This document shows, in pieces, positions 53,340-62,080 of a stretch of DNA of 64,000 bases. The notes under the pieces are model-generated. The model ran no database searches and was not told where the DNA came from. It worked only from the letters and a program-made list of their open reading frames with translations. How positions within the stretch are numbered: position 1 is the stretch's first letter; each line of letters begins with the position of its first letter. Source of the stretch: JBBRHQ01 sp963781345 (GTDB lineage: Bacteria > Actinomycetota > Thermoleophilia > Solirubrobacterales > 70-9); NCBI GenBank assembly GCA_963781345.1, contig CAWAFQ010000013.1:434001-498000 (forward strand), written 5' to 3'. Made by a program: the position numbers and the translations under genes.

Positions 53340-56231
53340 ATGGGCGTCGCCGCCGGGACCGTGGATCGCGCCCCTGAGGTGCTCGCCGCGGGCACCCCGG
53401 AGCCGCTGCGGCGCGCCCTGACCGATCTGCTCGGGCCCGAGCCCGTCCTCGCCCGGGCGAGCGATCTCGTCCGCTACGCCTCCGACGCAAGCCCCTACCG
53501 GCTCTTCCCCCAGGTCGTCGTCCGTCCCCGCCACGCCGACGACGTCGCCAGGGTCCTCGACTTCGCCCGCGGCAGGGGAATCCCGGTGACGCTGCGCTCG
53601 GCCGGCACCAGCCTCAACGGGCAAGCCCAGGGCGACGGAATCCTGCTCGACGTCCGCCGCCACTTCACCGGCACCAGGGTCGAGGAGGGCGGCGCGGTCG
53701 CCCGGGTCCGGCCCGGGACCGTACTCGGCCACGCCAACCGCGCCCTCGCCCCGCACGGCCGAAAGCTCGGCCCCGACCCGGCCTCCCACGCGGCGGCGAC
53801 CGTCGGCGGGGTGATCGCCAACAACTCCGGCGGCATGCGCTGCGGAGTCGTCCACGACTCCTACTCGACGCTGCGCGCGCTCACCTTCGTTCTGCCCTCC
53901 GGGACGATGATTGACACCGCCGCGCCCGGAGCCGAGCAGCGCTTCGCCGAGGCCGAGCCGGAGCTCGCGGCCGGGCTCGCCGAGATCCGCGACGAGATCC
54001 GCGCTGATTCCGAGCTGAGCGAGCGGATCCGGCGCAAGTTCACGATCAAGAACACGACCGGCTACCGCCTCTGCGCCTTCCTTGACGCCGACACCCCGCT
54101 GGAGATCTTCCGCCGCCTGCTGGTCGGTTCCGAGGGTACGCTCGCGTTCGTCTCCGAGGCCGTCTTCGAGACGATCCCGCTGCGGCCGCAGACGACCACC
54201 GCCTGGGTCCACTTCGACGGGATCGAGAGCGCGACCGACCCGGTCCCGGACCTGGTCGCCGCCGGGGCGAGCGCGGTCGAGCTGATGGTGGCGACGGCGC
54301 TGATGGTCGCCGCCCACTCGATACCCGGCACCCCCGCCTACTGGAAGGAGCTGCCGCCGGAATCGGCCGCGCTTCTGGTCGAGTTCCGATCCGAGGACGC
54401 CGCCGATCTCGACGGCCTCGTCGCCGGAGCCCGCGAGGTGCTGGCGGGGCACGAGACGATCCGCCCGTTCGAGTTCACCCGCGACACCGAGACGGTGGAG
54501 ATGCACTGGCGGGTGCGGGAGGGGATGTTCGGGCTCGTCGGGGTCATGCGCCCACCGGGGTCGCTGCTGATCACCGAGGACGTCTGCGTGCCGCCCGCAC
54601 GGATCGCCGAGTCGGCCCGCGACATCCAGGCGCTGCTCGGCAAGCACGGCTTCCTCCCCGGGGTCGCCGGTCACGCCTCCGCCGGGAACCTCCACTTCAT
54701 GCTGACGCCCTCGTTCGCCGAGGCCGGCGAGCGCGAGCGCTACGAGGCCTTCATCGGCGAGCTGGTCGAGCTGATAGTCGGCAAGTACGACGGCTCGCTC
54801 AAGGCCGAGCACGGAACCGGGCGCAACATGGCCCCGTTCGTCGAGCGCGAGTGGGGGCCGAAGGCGACGGAGATGATGTGGCGGGTGAAGGCGCTCGCCG
54901 ACCCCGGCGACGTCCTTGCTCCCGGCGTCCTGCTCAACCGCGACCCCGGCGTCCACCTGCGCGACCTCAAGTCGAGCCCGCCGGTGGAGGAGTCGGTCAC
55001 CGCCTGCGTCGAGTGCGGCCTCTGCGAGCCGGACTGCCCCAGCCGCTTCCTCACCACGACCCCGCGCGAGCGGATTGTCCTGCGTCGTGAGATGGCGCGC
55101 CAGCCGCAGGGCTCGGCGGTGCTGGCGGCGCTGCAGGAGGAGTTCACCTACGACGCGGTCGAGACCTGCGCCGCCGACAGTACCTGCGCGATCGCCTGCC
55201 CCCTTGGCATCGACACCGGCGCCTTCGTCAAGGATCTGCGCGCCGAGGCGCACACCCCGGCGGCCGAGCGCGCCGCCCTTCGCGCCGCGCGCGAGTGGGA
55301 GCGGGTCGAGGGCTGGTCCCGCGGTGGGCTGCGGATGGGCGATGCGATCTCGCGGCTCGCGGGGGACGGGCCGTTGCGGGGCCTCACCCGCGCCGCCCGC
55401 GCCTCCGTCGGCGCTGAGCTGGTCCCGGAGTGGGGGGAGACGATGCCCGCCGCGGCTTCGCCGAGGCTGCCGCAGACGACTCGCGAGGGCGCCGCCGCCG
55501 TCTACGTCCCCGCCTGCATCAACCGGATCTTCGGGCGGCCGGCCTCCGACGAGGGGCCGCGCCCGAGCCTGCCCCAGGCCCTGGTCGAGGTCTCGCGCCG
55601 GGCCGGGATGCCGGTATGGATTCCCGATGATGTCGGCGGCAGCTGCTGCGGCGTGCCCTGGAGCTCGAAGGGCTACCGCGACGGCGCCGAGCTGAAGGCG
55701 AACGAGATGCTCGAGCGCCTCTGGCGCTGGAGCGACGACGGCCGCCTCCCGGTGGTGATCGACGCCAGCTCCTGCACCCACGGCATCGCCGATCCCGGAG
55801 AGGGGGTGCTGAGCGAGATCAACGCCGAGCGCCTGGCCAAGATCGAGTTGCTCGATTCGGTGGCCTGGGCCCAGGACCTGCTGCTGGCCGGCCTCGAGGT
55901 CCACCGCACGGTGGGCTCGGCGACGGTGCACCCGACCTGCTCGGTCCGCCACCTGGGGCTGACCGGCGTGCTCGAGAGCGTCGCCTCCAGCCTCAGCGAC
56001 GAGGTCCACGTGCCGGCGCGGGCTACCTGCTGTGGCTTTGCCGGCGACCGCGGCTTCCTCCACCCGGAGCTGACCGAGGCGGCGACCCGTGAGGAGGCCG
56101 ATGAGATAAGGACCCGCAGCTTCGACGCCTACATCTGCAGCAATCGCACCTGCGAGATCGGGCTCGAGCGCGCCACGGGACGGCCCTATGAGTCGCTGGT
56201 CTTCCTCCTGGAGGACTTGACCAGGGCCTGA
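53340..56231 (+). CDS. FAD/Fe-S D-2-hydroxyacid (D-lactate-type) dehydrogenase
   Basis: The 963-residue enzyme combines three parts. The first is an FAD-binding type 4 domain (about 40-270; RSAGTSLNGQAQGDG, NNSGGMRCGV). The second is an FAD-linked oxidase C domain to about 540. The third is a ferredoxin-like Fe-S region (CVECGLCEPDCPSR near 558 and CAADSTCAIACP) followed by two CCG domains (GGSCCGVPW, ATCCGFAGDRG). This is the long-form D-lactate/D-2-hydroxyacid:quinone oxidoreductase. Linkage to the benzoylformate-decarboxylase-like gene favours a 2-hydroxyacid such as mandelate, but lactate or 2-hydroxyglutarate cannot be excluded. Confidence 0.88.
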   Translation: MGVAAGTVDRAPEVLAAGTPEPLRRALTDLLGPEPVLARASDLVRYASDASPYRLFPQVVVRPRHADDVARVLDFARGRGIPVTLRSAGTSLNGQAQGDGILLDVRRHFTGTRVEEGGAVARVRPGTVLGHANRALAPHGRKLGPDPASHAAATVGGVIANNSGGMRCGVVHDSYSTLRALTFVLPSGTMIDTAAPGAEQRFAEAEPELAAGLAEIRDEIRADSELSERIRRKFTIKNTTGYRLCAFLDADTPLEIFRRLLVGSEGTLAFVSEAVFETIPLRPQTTTAWVHFDGIESATDPVPDLVAAGASAVELMVATALMVAAHSIPGTPAYWKELPPESAALLVEFRSEDAADLDGLVAGAREVLAGHETIRPFEFTRDTETVEMHWRVREGMFGLVGVMRPPGSLLITEDVCVPPARIAESARDIQALLGKHGFLPGVAGHASAGNLHFMLTPSFAEAGERERYEAFIGELVELIVGKYDGSLKAEHGTGRNMAPFVEREWGPKATEMMWRVKALADPGDVLAPGVLLNRDPGVHLRDLKSSPPVEESVTACVECGLCEPDCPSRFLTTTPRERIVLRREMARQPQGSAVLAALQEEFTYDAVETCAADSTCAIACPLGIDTGAFVKDLRAEAHTPAAERAALRAAREWERVEGWSRGGLRMGDAISRLAGDGPLRGLTRAARASVGAELVPEWGETMPAAASPRLPQTTREGAAAVYVPACINRIFGRPASDEGPRPSLPQALVEVSRRAGMPVWIPDDVGGSCCGVPWSSKGYRDGAELKANEMLERLWRWSDDGRLPVVIDASSCTHGIADPGEGVLSEINAERLAKIELLDSVAWAQDLLLAGLEVHRTVGSATVHPTCSVRHLGLTGVLESVASSLSDEVHVPARATCCGFAGDRGFLHPELTEAATREEADEIRTRSFDAYICSNRTCEIGLERATGRPYESLVFLLEDLTRA

Positions 56232-56285
56232 GCGCTGAACGATCGCGTTGGCCGCGAGCCAGCCGAAGCCGTCCGGGGGCCCGAT

Positions 56286-57290
56286 CTAGCGCGCTGAGGC
56301 TTCGCCGGCGGGCGAAGATGCGGGCTCGAAGGCTGCAGCATCCGCCGGCTCGGCGGCCGGCGAAACCCCCTCCGGCCGAGCGCCGGTTGCCGGGGTCGCC
56401 CCAGGCCGAGCGCCGGTCGCCGGGGCCGCCCCCGGCTCGGCGGCGACACTGGCCGAGATGCTGTCGGCCTCGCGGATGATCGCCGCGATCTCCTTGTTGC
56501 CGCTCACCTGGCGGTCGAGCAGCGGGTTGAGGACGCCGCGCAGCGTCGAGATCACGCCCCACCAGGAGGGCGCGATGATCCTCGGTTTGCGCTCCTCGAC
56601 CCCGGCGACGATCGCCGCTCCCGCGGCCGAGGGCTGCAGGCGACGACGGCCGATCGCGGGGAGCAGGCTCTCCCCGAGGCGCTCGGCGAGCGGGTCGGCG
56701 AAGCCCTCCTGGACCATCTTCGTGTCGATGAAGCCGAAGTAGGCGACCGAGGCGCCGGCACCGTAGGGTGCCAGCTCGATTCGCAGTGAGCGCCCCAGTG
56801 ACTCGACCCCGGCCTTGGCGGTCGCGTAGGAGCTGAGCATGACCCCATTGACGAAGGCGTAGACCGAGGCGACGAGCACAAGGTGGCCGCGGCGCTCGAC
56901 GATCTGGGGCAGCGCTGCGCGAGCGGTTCGCCAGACGCCGAGCAGGTTGACCTCGATCACCTGCTCCCACTCGTCGATCTCGATGCCACGGGTGGTGCCG
57001 GGCGCCGGCGCGATGCCGGCGTTGGCGACGGCGACATCTAGGCCGCCGAACTCCTCGATCGCCCTCGCTACGGCGGCCTCGATCTGGGCGCGATCGGTGA
57101 CGTCGGCGCCGACGCCGATCGTTCGCTGCCCGATCCGCCGAGCCGCATCCTCGGTGGCGGCGGCGTCGAGATCAACGAGGACGACCGAGGCGCCGCGCAC
57201 CTGCATTTGGCGGGCGGTCTCGAAGCCGATCCCGCGGGCTGCGCCGGTGACAAGAGCGACCTTGCCGTTGAGGTCATAACCGTCGGCCAC
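56286..57290 (-). CDS. Short-chain dehydrogenase/reductase with repetitive C-terminus
   Basis: The 334-residue protein has VTGAARGIG for NAD(P), NAGIAPAPG, and the catalytic Ser-Tyr-Lys in SSYATAKAG. The family core ends near residue 255. A long tail rich in Ala/Pro/Gly contains two direct copies of GARPGATPAT-type peptide (56380-56430). SDR enzymes interconvert alcohols and ketones; the substrate is unknown. It is divergent from ileS. Confidence 0.85.
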   Translation of the reverse strand: MADGYDLNGKVALVTGAARGIGFETARQMQVRGASVVLVDLDAAATEDAARRIGQRTIGVGADVTDRAQIEAAVARAIEEFGGLDVAVANAGIAPAPGTTRGIEIDEWEQVIEVNLLGVWRTARAALPQIVERRGHLVLVASVYAFVNGVMLSSYATAKAGVESLGRSLRIELAPYGAGASVAYFGFIDTKMVQEGFADPLAERLGESLLPAIGRRRLQPSAAGAAIVAGVEERKPRIIAPSWWGVISTLRGVLNPLLDRQVSGNKEIAAIIREADSISASVAAEPGAAPATGARPGATPATGARPEGVSPAAEPADAAAFEPASSPAGEASAR

Positions 57291-57324
57291 GCGGGCAGCC
57301 TACCCGGTTAGATCGGGGCCAACC

Positions 57325-57372
57325 TTCACTGAACGGAATCGGCCGCAATAGCGACCAGATCCGTTCAGTGAA
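57325..57372. promoter_or_regulatory. Long inverted repeat between SDR and ileS
   Basis: TTCACTGAACGGAATC (57325-57340) is the complement of GATCCGTTCAGTGAA (57358-57372) apart from one bulged A. It lies about 50 bases before the ileS start and 35 bases from the divergent SDR start. It does not resemble a T-box. It could be an operator or an attenuator hairpin. Confidence 0.55.
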
Positions 57373-57422
57373 GGGCCGGGCGTGCCTCGGCCGCGGTCCG
57401 GGCGTTCGTAGACTCCGGGCCG

Positions 57423-60400
57423 ATGCCCGGCTTTCGCCCAGTCGACCCGAAGCAGTCCTTTCCCGAGCTCGAGGAGCGCGTGCTCGAGCGCTGGCGCGAG
57501 ACCGATGTCTTCGCTCGCTCGCTCTCCAACCGCGACGGCGCCGAGACATGGAGCTTCTACGAGGGACCGCCGACGGCCAACGGCCGGCCCGGCTCCCACC
57601 ACGTCTTATCCCGCGTCTTCAAGGACACCTACCCGCGCTACCGCACGATGCGCGGCTACCGCGTGCCTCGCAAGGCCGGCTGGGACTGCCACGGCCTGCC
57701 GGTAGAGCTAGAGGTCGAGAAGGACCTCGGCATCTCTTCGAAGCAGGAGATCGAGGCCTACGGGATCGCCGAGTTCAACCAGCGCTGCCGCGAGTCGGTC
57801 TTCACCTACGTCGAGGACTGGAACCGGCTGACCGAGCGGATCGGCTTCTGGATCGACCTCGACGACCCCTACGTCACCCTCGACAACGACTACATCGAGT
57901 CGGTCTGGTGGTCACTGCGAAAGATCTGGGACGACGGCCGCCTCTATGAGGGCCACAAGGTCGTCCCCTACTGCCCGCGCTGCGGCACCGCGCTGAGCTC
58001 GCACGAGGTCGCCCTCGGCTACCGCGATGTGGTCGACCCGAGCGTCTACGTGCGGCTCGGGGTCGAGGGGGCAGGAGCGGGAGGCGAGGAGTCAGACGGT
58101 GGTGGGGCGCAGGGGCCGCTGCGGGACGGGGATGCGCTGCTGGTCTGGACGACCACTCCGTGGACGCTGATCTCGAATGCCGCGGTCGCGGTGAACGCGG
58201 AGATGACGTATCAACGTGTTCGCGTCGGCGACGAGGTCTTGGTCGTCGCCGAGGCCCTGCGGGAGCGAGTCCTGGGCGAGGACGGTGAGGTGCTCGACTC
58301 CTTCCTCGGCTCGGCGCTGGCCGGGGTCCGCTACTCGCCGCCGTTCGACTACGTCACCGACTTCGGCCCCCGCGGCCACACCGTCCTCGAGGCCGACTTC
58401 GTCACCGCCGAGGAGGGCACCGGCCTCGTCCACACCGCCGTCGCCTTCGGCGAGGACGACTTCACCCTCGGCGAGCGCTACGGGCTGACCCTGCAGAACC
58501 CGGTCACTCTCGAGGGGACGTTCGAGGATCGAGTGGCCGAGTTCGCCGGGCGCTTCGTCAAGGACGCCGACCCCGATATCGTCGCCGCGCTCGAGCGCTC
58601 CGGGCGACTCTTCCGCTCGACTTCCTACGAGCACGCCTATCCCCACTGCTGGCGCTGCGGCACGCCGCTCCTCTATTACGCCAAGTCGAGCTGGTACGTT
58701 CGCACCTCGGAGCTGCGCGAGGAGATGCTCGCCAACAACGAGCAGATCGGCTGGCACCCCGAGCACATCCGCCACGGGCGCTTCGGCAAGTGGCTCGAGA
58801 ACAACGTCGACTGGGCGCTCTCGCGCGACCGCTACTGGGGCACGCCGCTGCCGATCTGGGAGTGCGAGGCCGACGGCTGCGACGGCCGTTTCTGCGCCGG
58901 CTCGGTCGCCGAGCTTCGCGAGCGCGCCCGCGGCGAGGTGCCCGAAGACCTGCACCGCCCCCACATCGACGAGGTCGTCCTCGACTGCGCCGACTGCGGC
59001 GGCGCTATGCGGCGCGTCAGCTCGGTGATCGACACCTGGTACGACAGCGGCGCGATGCCGTTCGCCCAGTTCCACTACCCGTTCGAGAACACCGAGGAGT
59101 TCGAGCAGCGCTTCCCGGCCGACTTCATCTGCGAGGCGATCGACCAGACCCGCGGCTGGTTCTACACGCTGCTGGCCGAGTCGACCCTGCTCTTCGACAC
59201 CTCGAGCTACCGCAACTGCGTCTGCCTCGGCCTGATCCTCGACCCCGAGGGCCAGAAGATGTCGAAGAGCAAGGGCAATGTGGTCGAGCCCTGGGACGTG
59301 ATCTCCGCCCACGGCGCGGACGCGCTGCGCTGGTATTACCTGACCGCCCAGCAACCCTGGTCCGGCTACCGCTTCTCGGTCGAGACCGTCGGCGAGTCTG
59401 TGCGCCAGTTCCTGCTGACGCTCTGGAACACCTACTCGTTCTGGGCGCTCTACGCGAACGCGGAGGGGCTCGGCCCCGGCGACTTCGACGAGGCTCCAAC
59501 CCCCGATCGAGATCTCGATCGATGGGCACTCTCACGCCTGCAATCGACCATCGTCGCGGTCACCGAGTCGATGGACTCATTCGACTGCACCTCGGCCGGC
59601 GGGGCTGTCGCCGATTTCGTCGACGATCTCTCCAATTGGTACGTGCGGCTCTCGCGACGCCGCTTCTGGGAGGGCGACCGCGCCGCCTTCGAGACTCTGC
59701 GCCACTGCCTGCTGGAGACGGTTGCGCTGCTCGCCCCGTTCACCCCGTTCCTCGCCGACGAGATCCACGCCAACCTCGCCGGCGGTGAGCCGGGGGAGTT
59801 CGGCGAGTTGCCGGACTCTGTCCACCTGCGCGACTTCCCCGAGCCAAGTCCCGCGCTCTCGGACCCGGCGCTGGAGTCGGCGATGGCTGCGGTCCGCCGC
59901 ACCGTCGAGCTCGGCCGCGCCGCGCGCGCGCAGGCAAAGGTCAAGGTGCGCCAGCCGCTGCACAAGGCCGTGATCGTCGCCAGCGGCGAAGAGCGCGAGG
60001 CGATCTCGGCGCGCGCCGGGCTGATCACAGCCGAGCTCAACGTCAAGGAGCTCGATTTCGTCGCCGAAGAGGGCGAGCTCGTCCGTTACCGGGTCAAGCC
60101 CAACTACCGCTCGCTCGGGCCGCGTTTCGGAAAGCAGATGCCTCAGGTCGCCGCCGCGGTCGAGGCCCTCGACGCGGCCCACGTCGCCAGGGCGATCGAC
60201 GGCGGCGGAGAGCTCGGCATCAACCTCGACGGACACGATCACACGCTCGGCCCCGACGATTTCGCCTTGGCGCTCGAGCCCCTCGACGGCTACCAGGTCG
60301 AGGCAGAGGCCGGCCACGCCGTCGCCCTCGCGCTCGAACTCGACCCCGAGCTTCTGCGAGAGGGCCTCGCCCGAGAGATCGTCCACGCGGTCCAGAACGC

Positions 60401-60641
60401 CCGCCGCGCCGCCGGCCTCGAGATCACCGACCGGATAGAGCTCGCCCTTGGCGGGGACACGGAGCTGCTCGACGCCGCCCGCGCCCACGAGGCCTACCTC
60501 GTCGGCGAGGTCCTGGCGACATCGGTCAGCTACGACGGCGAGGGCTCGGGCGAATTCGGGGGCATCGATGCCGGCGGCGCGGGCGGAGTCGCCAGCATCG
60601 ATGGCCGCGAGCTGCGGATCGCCGTCAAGAAGTCATCCTGA
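57423..60641 (+). CDS. ileS: Isoleucyl-tRNA synthetase
   Basis: The 1072-residue class I synthetase has the HIGH-equivalent PPTANGRPGSHH (about 40-51), an editing domain with TTPWTLISNAAV, zinc-like CWRCGTPLLYY, and KMSKSKGNVVEPW (about 617). The tRNA-binding region and C-terminal domain follow. Size and the CEADGCDGRFC insert fit the longer type-2-like IleS found in many actinobacteria. A Gly/Glu-rich insertion (about 215-232) is unusual. No T-box leader was found. Confidence 0.96.
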   Translation: MPGFRPVDPKQSFPELEERVLERWRETDVFARSLSNRDGAETWSFYEGPPTANGRPGSHHVLSRVFKDTYPRYRTMRGYRVPRKAGWDCHGLPVELEVEKDLGISSKQEIEAYGIAEFNQRCRESVFTYVEDWNRLTERIGFWIDLDDPYVTLDNDYIESVWWSLRKIWDDGRLYEGHKVVPYCPRCGTALSSHEVALGYRDVVDPSVYVRLGVEGAGAGGEESDGGGAQGPLRDGDALLVWTTTPWTLISNAAVAVNAEMTYQRVRVGDEVLVVAEALRERVLGEDGEVLDSFLGSALAGVRYSPPFDYVTDFGPRGHTVLEADFVTAEEGTGLVHTAVAFGEDDFTLGERYGLTLQNPVTLEGTFEDRVAEFAGRFVKDADPDIVAALERSGRLFRSTSYEHAYPHCWRCGTPLLYYAKSSWYVRTSELREEMLANNEQIGWHPEHIRHGRFGKWLENNVDWALSRDRYWGTPLPIWECEADGCDGRFCAGSVAELRERARGEVPEDLHRPHIDEVVLDCADCGGAMRRVSSVIDTWYDSGAMPFAQFHYPFENTEEFEQRFPADFICEAIDQTRGWFYTLLAESTLLFDTSSYRNCVCLGLILDPEGQKMSKSKGNVVEPWDVISAHGADALRWYYLTAQQPWSGYRFSVETVGESVRQFLLTLWNTYSFWALYANAEGLGPGDFDEAPTPDRDLDRWALSRLQSTIVAVTESMDSFDCTSAGGAVADFVDDLSNWYVRLSRRRFWEGDRAAFETLRHCLLETVALLAPFTPFLADEIHANLAGGEPGEFGELPDSVHLRDFPEPSPALSDPALESAMAAVRRTVELGRAARAQAKVKVRQPLHKAVIVASGEEREAISARAGLITAELNVKELDFVAEEGELVRYRVKPNYRSLGPRFGKQMPQVAAAVEALDAAHVARAIDGGGELGINLDGHDHTLGPDDFALALEPLDGYQVEAEAGHAVALALELDPELLREGLAREIVHAVQNARRAAGLEITDRIELALGGDTELLDAARAHEAYLVGEVLATSVSYDGEGSGEFGGIDAGGAGGVASIDGRELRIAVKKSS

Positions 60642-60660
60642 TAGCCCCGGGCCCCGGCAC

Positions 60661-60716
60661 CCCCCGAGCAGACGTGGCCGACGAGACGCACGCCAGGCAT
60701 GCGCGAGGTCGGCCAC
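60661..60716. repeat. Palindromic repeat, copy 1, after ileS
   Basis: GTGGCCGAC (60674-60682) pairs with GTCGGCCAC (60708-60716), with a further inner G/C palindrome. The 26 bases from 60661 recur at 60776, so this is a repeated element of about 56 bp. Confidence 0.7.
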
Positions 60717-60775
60717 CCCTCCACGGAGCGTCCCGCCAGCGGAGCGCAACTCCCGACGATCACCCGGCGCCCGCG

Positions 60776-60831
60776 CCCCCGAGCAGACGTGGCCGACGAG
60801 AAGCACGTCAGGCGTGCGTGAGGTCGGCCAC
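60776..60831. repeat. Palindromic repeat, copy 2, after ileS
   Basis: Second copy with GTGGCCGAC (60789-60797), inner GCACG/CGTGC arms and GTCGGCCAC (60823-60831), 115 bases from the first copy. The interval between the ileS stop (60641) and trx (60856) otherwise holds no gene. Confidence 0.7.
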
Positions 60832-60855
60832 GTCGCCGGGGCCGACCTCGGGGCG

Positions 60856-61183
60856 CTACGCCAGCGCCGGCTCCAGCTCGGCCTCGAGGCGGCGCTTGGG
60901 CATCGCCCCGATCACCTTCTTGGCGATCTGCGCCGTCCTTGAAGAGGATCAGCGTCGGGATCGAGAGGACCTCGTAGTTGGCCGCCGTCTGCTGGTTCTC
61001 GTCGACGTTGAGGCTGAGGATGGTCAGGTCGTCGCGCTCGGCGTCCATCTCCTCGAGGATCGGGTGGACGACGCGGCAGGGACCGCACCAGGGAGCCCAG
61101 AAGTCGACCAGGACCGGGCCCTCGGCCTCGAGCACGTCTGCCTGGAAGGTCGCATCGGTCACGTCTGTGAGCTTGCCTGACAC
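60856..61183 (-). pseudogene. trx: Thioredoxin, with a frameshift near the C-terminus (probably a sequence error)
   Basis: The N-terminal frame from GTG 61183 gives a classic thioredoxin with LVDFWAPWCGPCRVVHPIL, NVDENQQTAANYEVLSIPT and LILFKDG. After about 60932 one base is missing or extra, and the natural end (QIAKKVIGAMPKRRLEAELEPALA) lies in another frame, stopping at 60856. With the frame restored it is about 108 residues, the normal size. It reduces protein disulfides in the cytoplasm. The intact conservation on both sides makes an indel error more likely than decay. Confidence 0.85.
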
Positions 61184-61220
61184 AGCTATCGGTCTCCTGT
61201 GGTCGCGTTTGCCTGGGTCA

Positions 61221-61236
61221 ATACTTCATAAAGTAT
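61221..61236. promoter_or_regulatory. AT-rich palindrome upstream of trx
   Basis: ATACTTCATAAAGTAT is a hyphenated palindrome in a GC-rich context, 38 bases upstream of the trx start. On the minus strand it supplies TATACT, a near-perfect -10 box. A matching -35 was not evident. Operator or promoter role is inferred. Confidence 0.45.
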
Positions 61237-61244
61237 AGCGAAGG

Positions 61245-61982
61245 TCAGCGGCGCCGGATCCGCATCGCCGGCACCCGCCAGATCGCCTCGGCAACGATAC
61301 CCCGGCTCATCTTCGAGGCGCCGACTCGCCGGTCGCGGAAGGTGATCGGCACCTCGACGACGCGGAATCCGGCGCGGATCGCGCGGTAGGTCGTCTCGAC
61401 CTGGAAGGCGTAGCCGCGGGAGTGGATCGAGTCCGAGGTCGATCGCCTCCAGCACCTCGCGGCGAAAGCACTTGAAGCCGCCGGTCAGGTCCTGGACGTC
61501 GACCCCGAGCACGAGCCGCGCGTAGATGCTGCCGCCGCGGCTGATCGCCCGGCGCAGCGGCCCCCACTCGGCGACCGCGCCGCCGCGCACGTAGCGCGAG
61601 CCGATCACGAGGTCGGCGTCGCGGGCCGCCTCGAGGAGCCGCGGCAGGTAGGCGGGGTCGTGGGAGAAGTCGGAGTCCATCTCCAGCACCAGCTCGGCGC
61701 CGCCGGCGAGCGCTCGGCGGAAGCCGGCGATGTAGGCCGGGCCGAGGCCCTCCTTCCGGGGGCGGTGCAGGACCTCGACGTCGTCGTGTGCGGCGGCGAG
61801 CCGGTCGGCGATCTCGCCGGTCCCGTCGGGGCTGGAGTCGTCGACGATCAGCACCCGGCGCGAGGCGGCAGCCTCTCGCGCACCTCGGCGACGAAGGACT
61901 CGATGTTGGCCGCCTCGTTGTAGGTCGGGAGGATCAGCCAGACGTCCGCGTCGGGGGCCCGGGCATCCGCGGAGGCTGACAT
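61245..61982 (-). pseudogene. Polyprenol-phosphate mannosyltransferase-like glycosyltransferase (GT2), frame-disrupted
   Basis: Three frames join into one DPM1-type GT2 enzyme. They are MSASADARAPDADVWLILPT with YNEAANIESFV from ATG 61982; RVLIVDDSSPDGTGEIA, LEMDSDFSHDP (the DxD metal site) and VIGSRYVRGG; and finally GYAFQVETTYRA, VVEVPITFRDR before TGA 61245. Shifts lie near 61868 and 61440. Restored length is about 245 residues. It would transfer mannose (or glucose) from a nucleotide sugar to polyprenol phosphate at the membrane for cell-wall glycans. Probable indel errors. Confidence 0.8.
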
Positions 61983-62080
61983 CACGGCGTGGGCTGCGGA
62001 CGCTGGAGAGCGCGGCGCGGGCCGCGGTCGCCGACAGTGGCCGGTGAGGTGGCCACCTACGACGCAAGTAGTTGCTTCCG

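Noticed and set aside
53220..56063. A 947-codon open frame on the minus strand
   Set aside because: It is the antisense shadow of the FAD/Fe-S dehydrogenase; high GC keeps it open, and its sequence is low-complexity Arg/Gly/Val with no motifs.
57300..57422. T-box riboswitch before ileS
   Set aside because: No T-box consensus or specifier stem was found; only the inverted repeat is present.
58092..59354. A 420-codon minus-strand frame
   Set aside because: Antisense of ileS; same low-complexity composition as other shadows.
60641..60855. Coding frames across the twin palindromic repeats
   Set aside because: The repeated peptide arises from the repeat itself in several frames; no start or domain supports a gene.
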